Shown here: positions 1 through 6,682 of the stretch, in pieces | Layout of the letters: each line of letters begins with the position of its first letter | Position numbering within the stretch: the stretch's first letter is position 1 | Source: Patescibacteria group bacterium | Lineage (GTDB): Bacteria > Patescibacteriota > Patescibacteriia > Patescibacteriales > UBA12465 | Assembly: GCA_021734825.1 (NCBI GenBank) | Contig: JAIPIE010000020.1 | Location: 1-11,934 of the forward strand | Direction of reading: 5' to 3' | DNA: 11,934 nt | Made by a program: the position numbers and the translations under genes | Notes under the pieces: generated by a model | Seen by the model: the letters and a program-made list of their open reading frames with translations, nothing else | Database searches by the model: none | What the model was told of the DNA's origin: nothing

Positions 1-991
1 TTTTGGTATCGGCGCTAAAAATATTGTTTTAGTGGGTAATAGTAAAACTACAGAAAAATTATTATCAGAATTTTCTGCTAACCCCTATCTTGGCTATAAG
101 GTGGTCAAGCGTTTACGTGACTTTTCCTTGGAAAGTGCTCAAGAGTTATTGGAAATTATGAAGAGATCGTCAGTGGACGATATTATGCAGAGTGACCCGA
201 ACTTAACTAAAGCAGAGTCTCTGCGTCTTTATGATTTTGCCTCCGAACATCATTTGACTTATAAATACGTGGCCGATTTACTGGAAGTTAAGGTTTTGCG
301 CACGGAAGTAACAAGCTTGCTCGGTATTCCGATTGTAGAAGTGCAGAAAACAACCCTTGATGGTTGGGGAAGGATTATTAAGCGCGTGCTTGATGTTATT
401 GGTTCGGGTCTTTTGATTATTGTATTTTCTCCCATCTTGTTATTAGTAGCCATAGCGATTAAACTTGATTCGCGAGGGCCGGTATTTTTCTCTAACCGTG
501 ATGATGGCTCCGTAGTAACTCGAGTAGGCGAGGGTGGTAAAGCTTTTCGCTACTTTAAATTTCGCTCCATGATTGTTAATTCCGATAGTATGCGTTATCG
601 CGAATTGGCCGATAATAATTTACGTACTGACGGCCCCTTAGTAAAGATTAAGGATGATCCTCGCGTGACTCAGGTGGGACAGATTATTCGTCGCTGGTCT
701 TTAGATGAGTTACCGGAATTATTCTTAGTGTTCACTGGCAAGATGAGCCTAGTCGGTCCTCGTCCTCATTTACCAGAAGAAGTGGCAAAATATGAACATC
801 ATCACCGTAAAACTTTAACTGTTAAACCAGGCATCACTGGTTTAGCCCAAGTATCAGGACGCAGTGATTTATTATTTGAAGAAGAAGTAAAACTGGATGT
901 TTATTATTTAGAAAACTGGTCTTTGTTTTTGGATATTTCTATTTTATTAAAAACACCTTTGGCGGTTTTAAAACATCGTCAAGCCGAATAA
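1..991 (+). CDS. Polyprenyl-phosphate sugar-1-phosphate transferase (WbaP/WcaJ-type), 5'-partial
   Basis: Monotopic phosphoglycosyltransferase that would move a sugar-1-phosphate from a nucleotide sugar to undecaprenyl phosphate at the inner face of the membrane, the first step of a surface polysaccharide. The reading frame is open to the window edge. The GTG at 32 is an internal Val, because in-frame codons before it read GIGAKNIVLV, the first strand of the Rossmann-like CoA_binding_3 domain common in this family. Counting from that GTG: the rest of the Rossmann-like domain (1-90), a hydrophobic re-entrant helix (about 118-145), FKFRSM (175-180), the catalytic Asp-Glu pair in SLDELPEL (D225, E226), MSLVGPRP (238-245) and PGITGLAQVSGR (266-277). 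The N-terminal membrane helices lie outside the window. Two glycosyltransferase genes follow on the same strand. The sugar is not predictable. Confidence 0.93.
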   Translation, partial: FGIGAKNIVLVGNSKTTEKLLSEFSANPYLGYKVVKRLRDFSLESAQELLEIMKRSSVDDIMQSDPNLTKAESLRLYDFASEHHLTYKYVADLLEVKVLRTEVTSLLGIPIVEVQKTTLDGWGRIIKRVLDVIGSGLLIIVFSPILLLVAIAIKLDSRGPVFFSNRDDGSVVTRVGEGGKAFRYFKFRSMIVNSDSMRYRELADNNLRTDGPLVKIKDDPRVTQVGQIIRRWSLDELPELFLVFTGKMSLVGPRPHLPEEVAKYEHHHRKTLTVKPGITGLAQVSGRSDLLFEEEVKLDVYYLENWSLFLDISILLKTPLAVLKHRQAE

Positions 992-1000
992 TTAATTAAT

Positions 1001-1032
1001 GTTTATAAACTCTGGCGAGTTTAAGCATTTTT
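1001..1032 (+). terminator. Possible weak terminator or attenuator hairpin
   Basis: TAAACTC (1006-1012), loop TGGC, GAGTTTA (1017-1023) form a perfect 7-bp stem, followed four bases later by five T's (1028-1032). The stem is AT-rich and the T run short, so it may only lower transcription into the next glycosyltransferase gene. GTTTATAAAC (1001-1010), just upstream and partly overlapping, is itself a palindrome. Confidence 0.35.
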
Positions 1033-1037
1033 AATCA

Positions 1038-2186
1038 ATGAAAGTTGCCTTAATTCATGATCATCTCGCTCAAGAGGGCGGGGCAGAAAAAGTTTTAAAA
1101 GTTTTAGCGGACATGTTTCCGGAAGCACCAATTTACACTCTTCTTTACGAAAAGAAGAATGTGGATAAAAATTTTTCTGGTCGTAAAATTGAAACTTCAA
1201 TTATTCAACGACTACCCGGTGGCATCCGTCACTATAAATGGTATTTATACTTTATGCCTATGGCGGTAGAGTTTTTTGATTTACGTCCCTATGACTTAGT
1301 TATTTCCGATGCTAGTGCTTTTGCTAAAGGTGTAATTACCAATCCGGAAACTTTGCACATCTGCTATTGTCACACCCCCACCCGCTATCTTTGGAGCGAT
1401 ACTCATCAGTATCTAAATGAGTTGAAATATAATAAGTGGATTAAGAAAGTTATTTCTTTAACTTTGGGTCGCTTGCGTCTTTGGGATTTTAGTGCCGCTC
1501 AACGGGTTGATTATTTTATTGCCAACTCTAGTACGGTTAAAAAAAGAATTAGCAAATTCTATCGTCGCGATTCGGAAATTATTTATCCCCCAGTTGAAAC
1601 GCATAAATTTAAGATTGCTGATTTAAGCCAACAAAGTCGTAGTGAACGTTATTTTCTTCTTGGTTGCCGTCTGGCGCCGTATAAACGTGTAGATATTGTA
1701 GTGCAAGCTTTTGTCGCCTTAGGACAAGAGTATAAATTGAAAATTTTTGGTGATGGACTTGATTTACCCCGTTTACGAAAATTAGCTGGTGGTGCTGCTA
1801 ATATTGAATTTTTAGGAAGAGTGAACGAAGAAAAAAAGATTGATTTATATGCTCACGCCTTAGCTTTTATTAATCCCCAAGAAGAAGATTTTGGTATTAC
1901 TGCTGTTGAGTCGATGGCGTCAGGACGACCGGTTTTAGCCTATCAACGTGGCGGTGCAACCGAAACAATTATTGAAAATGTTAGTGGTTTATTTTTTAAG
2001 GAACAGACGGCGGCGGCGATTATGAAAACAGTACGTAAATTTATTGATGGCATGGATAAAGAAGGGAAGGTTTGGGATTCGCAAGTTATAAAAAATAGTA
2101 GTGAAAAATATTCAGTTAAGAATTTTAAACAACAAATGACGGCTGTGATTACAGCCCAAAAAAAAGACAAAGACTTAGCAAGCTAG
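1038..2186 (+). CDS. Family GT4 glycosyltransferase, WbaZ/mannosyltransferase-like
   Basis: GT-B fold retaining glycosyltransferase of 382 aa, probably adding a hexose to a lipid-linked saccharide in the cytoplasm. The N-terminal domain begins MKVALIHDHL with a GGAEKVL acceptor-side motif (14-20). CHTPTRYLW (111-119) is typical of WbaZ-like mannosyltransferases. The C-terminal donor domain has GCRLAPYKRVD (209-219), with R and K placed for the nucleotide diphosphate, and an E-x7-E motif (E283, E291) in EEDFGITAVES, followed by GRPVLAYQRGGATETI. The length is normal for the family. It starts 46 nt after the sugar transferase and ends 4 nt before a second GT4 gene, so the three probably act in one polysaccharide or O-antigen-like pathway. 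The mannose assignment is by resemblance only. No Shine-Dalgarno is visible before the ATG. Confidence 0.9.
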   Translation: MKVALIHDHLAQEGGAEKVLKVLADMFPEAPIYTLLYEKKNVDKNFSGRKIETSIIQRLPGGIRHYKWYLYFMPMAVEFFDLRPYDLVISDASAFAKGVITNPETLHICYCHTPTRYLWSDTHQYLNELKYNKWIKKVISLTLGRLRLWDFSAAQRVDYFIANSSTVKKRISKFYRRDSEIIYPPVETHKFKIADLSQQSRSERYFLLGCRLAPYKRVDIVVQAFVALGQEYKLKIFGDGLDLPRLRKLAGGAANIEFLGRVNEEKKIDLYAHALAFINPQEEDFGITAVESMASGRPVLAYQRGGATETIIENVSGLFFKEQTAAAIMKTVRKFIDGMDKEGKVWDSQVIKNSSEKYSVKNFKQQMTAVITAQKKDKDLAS

Positions 2187-2190
2187 ACTT

Positions 2191-3333
2191 ATGCGCATTG
2201 GGGTCGATATTAGAGTATTAATGGATAAGCATTATAGTGGCGTTTCTCAGTATGCCTCTGCTTTGCTGCGGACAATCTTACGTCAAGATAAAGATGATGA
2301 ATTTCGTCTTTTCTATAACTCCTATCACGATGTCCGCGCAAATATTGGTAGCTTTGATCATCCACACTTATCAATTAAGCGCAGTCGCATTCCTAATAGA
2401 ATCTTTAATTATTGCTTGCAAAAAGGACTATCTTGGCCAAAATTGGACAAGCTTGTTGACGGCGCTGATATTTTTTGGTCGCCGCACATCAACTTTACGA
2501 AATTATCTCCGGACACCAAACATGTTTTAACTATTCATGATATTTCTTTTTTACATTATCCGGAATTTTTTAGTTATCGTAAAAATTTTTGGCATAAGGC
2601 TTTGGCTTTAAAAAAATTAGCGGCTGATTGCACGGCCATTGTGGCTGTTTCTGATAATACTCGTCGTGATATTATTGACCTATTACAGGTGCCTGAAGAA
2701 AAAGTAACGACCATTTATTCTGGCTTAAATGTGAGTGTTCCTCTACCTGGACCAGAAGAAGAAAAGAATTTTTTTCGCCGTCATGAACTTAAGTCAGATT
2801 TTATTTTATATCTGGGCACAATTGAACCAAGAAAAAATATTGCTGGCTTGATCTATGCCTATAATCGTTTGCGTGATGAAAATATTAAGTTAGTTGATGT
2901 GCAACTTGTTTTAGCAGGTGCTAATGGTTGGCGCAATCGTGCCATTTATCGCGCTTGGGAAAACTCACCTTATCGTCGTGATATTAAATTTCTTGGTTAT
3001 GTTTCTGATCGAGAAAAAGAGTTACTCTATCGTCGGGCTCAGGTTTTTGTCTATCCTTCATACTATGAAGGCTTCGGGTTGCCTCCCTTGGAAGCGATGG
3101 CACATTCTTTGCCGGTCATTACCAGTAATGTCTCCAGTTTGCCGGAAGTAGTCGGTGCGGCCGCCCTGTCGATCAATCCCTATGACATCAATGCCATTGC
3201 TAAAGCCTTGGAATTAGTGGTGACAAACACAGAATTGAAGGCGCAGTTAATAAAAGCCGGTCAAGAACAAATTAAAAAGTTTTCTTGGGAAAATACTGCC
3301 AAAGAGTATCTAGAATTATTTAAGAGAATATAA
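2191..3333 (+). CDS. Family GT4 glycosyltransferase
   Basis: A second GT-B retaining glycosyltransferase, 380 aa, cytoplasmic or loosely membrane-bound. MRIGVDIRVL and SGVSQYA (16-22) form the N-terminal glycine-containing loop. TIHDISFLHYPEFF (114-127) and AVSDNTRRDI (152-161) are typical of the mannosyltransferase-like branch of GT4. GTIEPRKN (209-216) holds the phosphate-binding R and K, and the E-x7-E motif is E293 and E301 in EGFGLPPLE. The protein differs clearly from its neighbour, so the pair is not a recent duplication. The start is 4 nt after the previous stop and the stop is 1 nt before the dtd ATG, which indicates one transcript. Donor and acceptor sugars cannot be read from the sequence. 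Confidence 0.9.
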   Translation: MRIGVDIRVLMDKHYSGVSQYASALLRTILRQDKDDEFRLFYNSYHDVRANIGSFDHPHLSIKRSRIPNRIFNYCLQKGLSWPKLDKLVDGADIFWSPHINFTKLSPDTKHVLTIHDISFLHYPEFFSYRKNFWHKALALKKLAADCTAIVAVSDNTRRDIIDLLQVPEEKVTTIYSGLNVSVPLPGPEEEKNFFRRHELKSDFILYLGTIEPRKNIAGLIYAYNRLRDENIKLVDVQLVLAGANGWRNRAIYRAWENSPYRRDIKFLGYVSDREKELLYRRAQVFVYPSYYEGFGLPPLEAMAHSLPVITSNVSSLPEVVGAAALSINPYDINAIAKALELVVTNTELKAQLIKAGQEQIKKFSWENTAKEYLELFKRI

Positions 3334-3334
3334 T

Positions 3335-3772
3335 ATGCGTGCAGTTATACAAAGAGTGAGTCAGGCGTCCATTCGCTATAATAATGAGGAGCTGAGTCGG
3401 ATTAATGCCGGCTTTTTAGTCTTAGTTGCTGTTAAAGTTGGAGACAGTGAAGCTCAAGTGAAAAAGATGGCGGAAAAAATTGCTCAATTACGTATTATAG
3501 AAGATGAAGAAGGCAAGATGAACTTATCGCTCATTGCTAAAAAGCAAAGCGTATTATTAGTTTCGCAATTCACTCTTTATGGTGATTGTCAGAAAGGAAA
3601 TCGTCCAAGTTTTATGCAATCGGCTCGTCCGGAAGAGGCTTTACCCTTATTTAAATTATTACAAAGCGAATTACAAAAATTGATAGACGATGTTCAGTTG
3701 GGTGTGTTTGGTGAATATATGCAGATAAATTTAACTAACGAGGGACCAACAACTATCGTTTTAGATACTTAA
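3335..3772 (+). CDS. dtd: D-aminoacyl-tRNA deacylase
   Basis: Hydrolyses D-amino acids (and glycine wrongly put on tRNA-Ala) from tRNA, a cytoplasmic quality-control step in translation. The 145 aa match the usual length. MRAVIQRVSQASI is the family N-terminus, SQFTLYGD (77-84) carries the conserved Ser-Gln-x-Thr active-site segment, and NEGPTT (135-140) contains the cross-subunit Gly-Pro motif that rejects L-amino acids. The ATG lies 1 nt after the stop of the glycosyltransferase, and mnmA follows 9 nt downstream. It is therefore co-transcribed with surface polysaccharide genes but belongs functionally with tRNA metabolism. Confidence 0.96.
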   Translation: MRAVIQRVSQASIRYNNEELSRINAGFLVLVAVKVGDSEAQVKKMAEKIAQLRIIEDEEGKMNLSLIAKKQSVLLVSQFTLYGDCQKGNRPSFMQSARPEEALPLFKLLQSELQKLIDDVQLGVFGEYMQINLTNEGPTTIVLDT

Positions 3773-3781
3773 ATAGCAAGC

Positions 3782-4864
3782 ATGAACAAAAAAAAGCTGA
3801 AAATATTAGTGGCCATGTCGGGTGGAGTTGATTCCTCAGTTACGGCACAATTACTAAAAAACCAAGGGCACGATGTCAGTGGCGTCTTTTTGAATTTTTG
3901 GAAAGATAAGACTGATCCAGATAAAAGTGAAAATAAATGCTGTTCTTTAGAATCATTACTAGATGCGAAAAGAGTGGCAACAATAGTAGGAATCCCTTTC
4001 TTTACTTTAGATTTTTCGGCTGAATTTAAAAAAGCAGTGGTTGATTATTTTTTAGCTGAGTATGAGGCAGGACGCACACCGAATCCTTGTATAGTTTGTA
4101 ATAAGCAAATCAAGATTGGCTTATTATTAAAAAAAGCTCTGGCCTTAGGTTATGACGGTGTTGCCAGTGGTCATTATTTAAAACGTTTAGATAAGGACGG
4201 AGAGGCAAGAGTGTATAGGGCTAAAGATGAAAATAAAGATCAGTCATATTTTTTGTATACTTTTAGTCAGGTAGAAATTAAGCATTTATATTTTCCCTTA
4301 GGTAATTATACTAAACCGGAGGTGCGGGACTTAGCGGCTAAGTATGGCTTGCCAACTGCAAGTAAAGTTGAAAGTCAAGATATTTGTTTTTTAAATGGAC
4401 CACATAATAATTTTTTAAAGCGTCACTTAAAATTGAAACCCGGTTTAATTAAAAGACAAGAAGATAATCAGGTTATCGGCGAACACCTCGGCTTGCCTCT
4501 TTATACCGTCGGCCAGAGGCGGGGAATTGAGATTGGGGGCACGGGGCCATATTATGTAGCGGAAAAAGATCGGAAAAATAATATTTTATGGGTGGTGCGG
4601 ACTTGGAATGATAATTTGTTGTATCGTAAAGAATTTATAGTTAATCAAGCTACTTGGATGGATAAGAAAAAACCTTCACTACCTTTAGCTTGTCAGGCTA
4701 TCATCCGCTATCGTCACGAGCCCTTGCCTTGTTTGGTAAAATCTGGTAATAAAAAAGGTGAATTAATTGTGAGCTTAAAAAAAGCAACACGAGCAATTAC
4801 ACCAGGACAGAGTGCCGTTTTCTATCAACGTAATAGGGTTTTGGGCGGTGGCGTAATTATTTAA
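3782..4864 (+). CDS. mnmA: tRNA-specific 2-thiouridylase MnmA
   Basis: Adds sulfur to C2 of the wobble uridine (U34) of tRNAs for Lys, Glu and Gln, using ATP to adenylate the base and a persulfide on cysteine. The 360 aa are a normal length. It has the PP-loop SGGVDSS (13-19), TPNPCIVCN with catalytic C103, ASGHY (128-132), DQSYFL (153-158) and ESQDICF with the second catalytic C202. The C-terminal part (about 215-360) contains PLYTVGQRRGI and forms the central and beta-barrel domains. Both cysteines are kept, so it should be active. It follows dtd by 9 nt. MnmE, MnmG and the sulfur-relay partners are not in the window. Confidence 0.97.
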   Translation: MNKKKLKILVAMSGGVDSSVTAQLLKNQGHDVSGVFLNFWKDKTDPDKSENKCCSLESLLDAKRVATIVGIPFFTLDFSAEFKKAVVDYFLAEYEAGRTPNPCIVCNKQIKIGLLLKKALALGYDGVASGHYLKRLDKDGEARVYRAKDENKDQSYFLYTFSQVEIKHLYFPLGNYTKPEVRDLAAKYGLPTASKVESQDICFLNGPHNNFLKRHLKLKPGLIKRQEDNQVIGEHLGLPLYTVGQRRGIEIGGTGPYYVAEKDRKNNILWVVRTWNDNLLYRKEFIVNQATWMDKKKPSLPLACQAIIRYRHEPLPCLVKSGNKKGELIVSLKKATRAITPGQSAVFYQRNRVLGGGVII

Positions 4865-4928
4865 TCTGCGTAGTAAAATTTTAAGTGTTAGTATTAAATT
4901 TGTTCATTAAATCTAAAAATCATTAATT

Positions 4929-5303
4929 ATGAAAGAAAATCTTATCCATTTTGATGTAGAAATGGCAGTAGCTATATTTACTGCCTTTATCTCCAGTTAT
5001 GTTGTTTTAGTGATGCCAATTTTTCTGGGTAGAAGTTATGCCCGTGATCAGCCTCGCATGAAAAATCATTCATATGTAAATATTTGGTGTTATCTTTTTA
5101 TTGGAGTGCTATTAAATGCCTTGTCTTTACTTTTATTTTTATCCTATTTTTCTTTGTGGGTAATCGTTACTATTGCAATAATCAATACTGCGGCCATGAG
5201 TTTAAGTTTTGTTATTACTTATCTTTTGTTTCCTGCCTGGCAGAGAAAGACTATTGCAATATTGTCTGGTAATGATCAAACTGAGCATGTAGCCATGTTT
5301 TAA
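4929..5303 (+). CDS. Unknown multi-pass membrane protein
   Basis: The 124-aa product is not one I recognise. Three strongly hydrophobic segments are visible, at about residues 13-34, 50-72 and 75-102. A basic loop between the first two (RSYARDQPRMK, 35-45) and a basic stretch after the third (QRKT, 105-108) would sit on the cytoplasmic side if the third segment spans the membrane suitably. There is no signal peptide cleavage site and no catalytic motif. It begins 64 nt after mnmA, with no clear promoter between, and a terminator follows 18 nt after its stop, so it may be the last gene of the polysaccharide-dtd-mnmA run. Hydrophobicity, normal codon use and placement support a real gene; its role is unknown. 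Confidence 0.7.
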   Translation: MKENLIHFDVEMAVAIFTAFISSYVVLVMPIFLGRSYARDQPRMKNHSYVNIWCYLFIGVLLNALSLLLFLSYFSLWVIVTIAIINTAAMSLSFVITYLLFPAWQRKTIAILSGNDQTEHVAMF

Positions 5304-5321
5304 AATTATTTTTTTCTCGCA

Positions 5322-5352
5322 GGAGCTTCTAGGAGCTCCATTTTTCTTTTTC
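5322..5352 (+). terminator. Intrinsic terminator after the membrane-protein gene
   Basis: GGAGCT (5322-5327), loop TCTAGG, AGCTCC (5334-5339) make a 6-bp GC-containing stem, followed by A and a long T-rich tract (5341-5358, with C interruptions). It closes the run of genes that starts before the window. Confidence 0.7.
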
Positions 5353-5363
5353 TTTTTCCTCTA

Positions 5364-5372
5364 TGCTATAAT
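5364..5372 (+). promoter_or_regulatory. Extended -10 promoter for the coiled-coil gene
   Basis: TG-C-TATAAT (TG 5364-5365, TATAAT 5367-5372) is a perfect extended -10 element, 31 nt before the ATG at 5404. No good -35 box is seen; the T-rich terminator tail occupies that position, as extended -10 promoters allow. Confidence 0.7.
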
Positions 5373-5403
5373 AGGGATTATTCAAAATTAAAAAATATAT
5401 CCT

Positions 5404-5757
5404 ATGTCTCAACTCAATCAAGTTTTTGCCCGCCTACAGGAACAACAAAAGGCGCAACGTGAACTAAAAAAAATGTATCGTGACGCTTTGGCGGTTAATG
5501 GCGCCTATCATGAAATTATAGAAGAATTAGATGCTTTAAAAATTAAAAAGAAACAAATTGAGGCTTCGGTTAAAGCTGATTTAAAAGAGGAGTTTGATAA
5601 ACTTGAAGGCTTAAAACTAAATATCGCCGGCGATAAGCAGATGTTAAGTGATATTGCCTTAACTCACTTAAGTAAAGGGGAACCGGTGAAAGTCATTGAT
5701 GAACATCAGGTTGAGTATGAACCGGTTTTTAATGTGAGATTTCAGAAGATGAGGTAG
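5404..5757 (+). CDS. Small coiled-coil protein of unknown function
   Basis: The 117-aa product is soluble and highly charged. Residues 1-85 are rich in Glu, Lys, Gln and Leu with heptad-like spacing, consistent with a two-helix coiled coil broken near NGAYHE (32-37). The tail (90-117), KGEPVKVIDEHQVEYEPVFNV, looks like a short beta hairpin and is rich in Val and Glu. There is no signal peptide or membrane segment. It has its own extended -10 promoter, and the toxin-antitoxin promoter begins 10 nt after its stop, so it is probably transcribed alone or reads into that operon. I do not recognise a family; a structural or chaperone-like role would be a guess. Confidence 0.75.
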   Translation: MSQLNQVFARLQEQQKAQRELKKMYRDALAVNGAYHEIIEELDALKIKKKQIEASVKADLKEEFDKLEGLKLNIAGDKQMLSDIALTHLSKGEPVKVIDEHQVEYEPVFNVRFQKMR

Positions 5758-5766
5758 AGAAGTCCC

Positions 5767-5795
5767 TTGACTTTAGGTTTATCTTTAGTTATACT
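5767..5795 (+). promoter_or_regulatory. Toxin-antitoxin operon promoter
   Basis: TTGACT (5767-5772), 17-bp spacer, TATACT (5790-5795): each box differs from the sigma-70 consensus by one base and the spacing is ideal. Transcription should start near 5802, about 27 nt before the antitoxin ATG at 5829. Confidence 0.85.
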
Positions 5796-5805
5796 AAAGG
5801 TAAAC
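5777..5805. promoter_or_regulatory. Operator palindrome over the toxin-antitoxin -10 box
   Basis: Inverted repeat with 13-bp arms (GTTTATCTTTAGT at 5777-5789 and ACTAAAGGTAAAC at 5793-5805), one mismatch, around a 3-bp centre TAT. It covers the -10 box and the expected start site. A third CTTTAG (5771-5776) precedes the arm in direct orientation, 12 bp from the CTTTAG at 5783. Phd/YefM antitoxins repress their own promoters by binding such palindromes, so this is the likely autorepression site. Confidence 0.75.
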
Positions 5806-5828
5806 TTAATTAATTTATCAATACAAAT

Positions 5829-6044
5829 ATGGAAAATATCATTGCTTTAAAAGATTTACGTTTAAATATGAATAAATATGTTCAAGACGTAAAGTCTGGA
5901 CAATCTTTTGTGGTTGTTAAGCAGAGTAAGCCAATTTTCCGCATATCTCCTCTAGATGATGACGGGCGCTGGGAAGAGGTGGCTGATTTTACAAAAGTAA
6001 AAAAGGGAGGAGTTGATATTGATGATATTTTAACTCGTCTTTAA
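5829..6044 (+). CDS. Type II antitoxin, Phd/YefM family
   Basis: The 71-aa antitoxin would bind and neutralise the RelE-like toxin encoded 3 nt downstream and, with it, repress the operon. Residues 1-42 match the Phd/YefM DNA-binding fold: LKDLRLNMNKYVQDVKSGQS, where a helix and loop dimerise, then FVVVKQSKPIFRISPL, the beta hairpin. The acidic, flexible C-terminus (48-71, ending GVDIDDILTRL) is the usual toxin-wrapping segment. The short gene order antitoxin then toxin, the promoter palindrome and the small size all agree. No Shine-Dalgarno precedes the ATG. The pair may stabilise a chromosomal region or act as a stress or phage response; the sequence does not tell which. Confidence 0.9.
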   Translation: MENIIALKDLRLNMNKYVQDVKSGQSFVVVKQSKPIFRISPLDDDGRWEEVADFTKVKKGGVDIDDILTRL

Positions 6045-6047
6045 AGA

Positions 6048-6293
6048 ATGATGGATAAGATTGAAAAATTCTTAGCTAAGTTAAGCGCGTCTGAAAAATC
6101 TATTTTAAGAAGTATTTTATTATTAATTAAAAAAAGCGATTTCACTCGCTTGGATGTAAAAAGATTAAAAGGGCAGTCTGATATTTTTCGAGTACGTAAG
6201 GGTAAGTTCAGAATTATTTATTATCAGTCTAATTCAACAATTAAAATTCTTAGTCTAGAAAGACGTAGTGATAATACTTATAATTTAAAATAA
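6048..6293 (+). CDS. RelE/ParE-superfamily toxin, probable mRNA interferase
   Basis: The 81-aa basic protein has the RelE fold: two N-terminal helices (3-29, EKFLAKLSASEKSIL), LDVKRLKGQ (35-43), then FRVRKGKFRIIYY (47-59) and IKILSLERRSDNTY (65-78). R48, R50, R55, R72 or R73 and Y78 lie where RelE-type toxins carry their RNA-cleaving basic and tyrosine residues, so ribosome-dependent mRNA cleavage is more likely than the gyrase poisoning of true ParE. Two start codons are possible (ATG at 6048 and 6051); both give a complete domain. It follows the antitoxin by 3 nt and the operon ends at the hairpin at 6323-6348. No frameshift or missing strand is seen, so the toxin looks intact. Confidence 0.9.
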   Translation: MMDKIEKFLAKLSASEKSILRSILLLIKKSDFTRLDVKRLKGQSDIFRVRKGKFRIIYYQSNSTIKILSLERRSDNTYNLK

Positions 6294-6322
6294 TTTCTTA
6301 GCTGATTCGCTCTCTTGCAGCA

Positions 6323-6348
6323 AAAAAGACTCTTTGCAGAGTCTTTTT
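6323..6348. terminator. Bidirectional intrinsic terminator
   Basis: AAAAAGACTCT (6323-6333), loop TTGC, AGAGTCTTTTT (6338-6348): perfect 11-bp arms with T runs at the 3' end on both strands. It ends the toxin-antitoxin operon on + and the tRNA-Leu transcript on -, 4 nt past the mature tRNA 3' end. Confidence 0.9.
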
Positions 6349-6351
6349 ATG

Positions 6352-6435
6352 TGCCCGGGGCGGGAGTCGAACCCGCATGGCCTCTCGGCCGCGCGATTTT
6401 GAATCGCGTTCGTCTACCAATTCCGACACCTGGGC
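6352..6435 (-). tRNA. tRNA-Leu (anticodon CAA)
   Basis: The 84-nt class II tRNA reads 5'-GCCCAGG (acceptor), TG, D arm with AATTGGTAGA, anticodon stem CGCGA/TCGCG around loop TTCAAAA (anticodon CAA, reads UUG), long variable arm GGCC-GAGA-GGCC, and T arm GCGGG-TTCGACT-CCCGC. The 3' acceptor strand is CCCGGGC and the discriminator is A, as in leucine tRNAs. CCA is not encoded. The acceptor stem has one A5-C68 mismatch. The 5' end lies 1 nt after the stop codon of the GIY-YIG gene, so the tRNA must be cut from a shared precursor. Confidence 0.95.
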
Positions 6436-6436
6436 A

Positions 6437-6682
6437 TTAAATCTTGTGGATCATTTCTTTTATATATTCTTTTCCACTGCCAGATTTTAAATATTTTTCT
6501 CTCATCCTTGCCTCCCCTCTATTTTTAAACGATTCTGTAAGTATAAGTTTAAATGGTCTGTATGGTTTTGTAGTTTTGGCTCTACCTCGATTATGTTCCT
6601 GAAATCTCCTGCTAACATCATTAGTTAAACCTACATATATATAATTTCTAATTGTGCTTTGAATCACGTAAATATAATACAT
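6437..6682 (-). CDS. Solo GIY-YIG domain nuclease (YhbQ/URI-like)
   Basis: The 81-aa protein is just one GIY-YIG endonuclease domain. YYIYV (2-6) and YIYVGLT (14-20) are the two name-giving strands. Catalytic Arg is R25 or R26 in DVSRRFQEHN, and metal-binding Glu is E62 in EARMREKYLKSG. The PYRPFKLI segment is typical of the small UvrC/YhbQ-like branch. Family members cleave DNA; some are homing enzymes, others are of unknown role. It starts inside the anticodon loop of a broken tRNA-Leu and ends 1 nt before an intact tRNA-Leu, with no other sequence between. It therefore looks like a selfish or accidental insertion in a tRNA locus, transcribed from the tRNA promoter. No Shine-Dalgarno; the 15 bases before the ATG are tRNA sequence. 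Confidence 0.9.
   Translation of the reverse strand: MYYIYVIQSTIRNYIYVGLTNDVSRRFQEHNRGRAKTTKPYRPFKLILTESFKNRGEARMREKYLKSGSGKEYIKEMIHKI

Noticed and set aside
32..34. GTG as the start of the sugar transferase
   Set aside because: The frame is open to the window edge and the preceding codons encode the first strand of the Rossmann-like domain, so this is an internal Val.
6655..6680. GTGATTCAAAGCAC in the GIY-YIG gene resembling the anticodon arm of tRNA-Leu
   Set aside because: The bases code for the conserved N-terminal strand (YVIQST), and only GATTCAAA is shared; probably chance.
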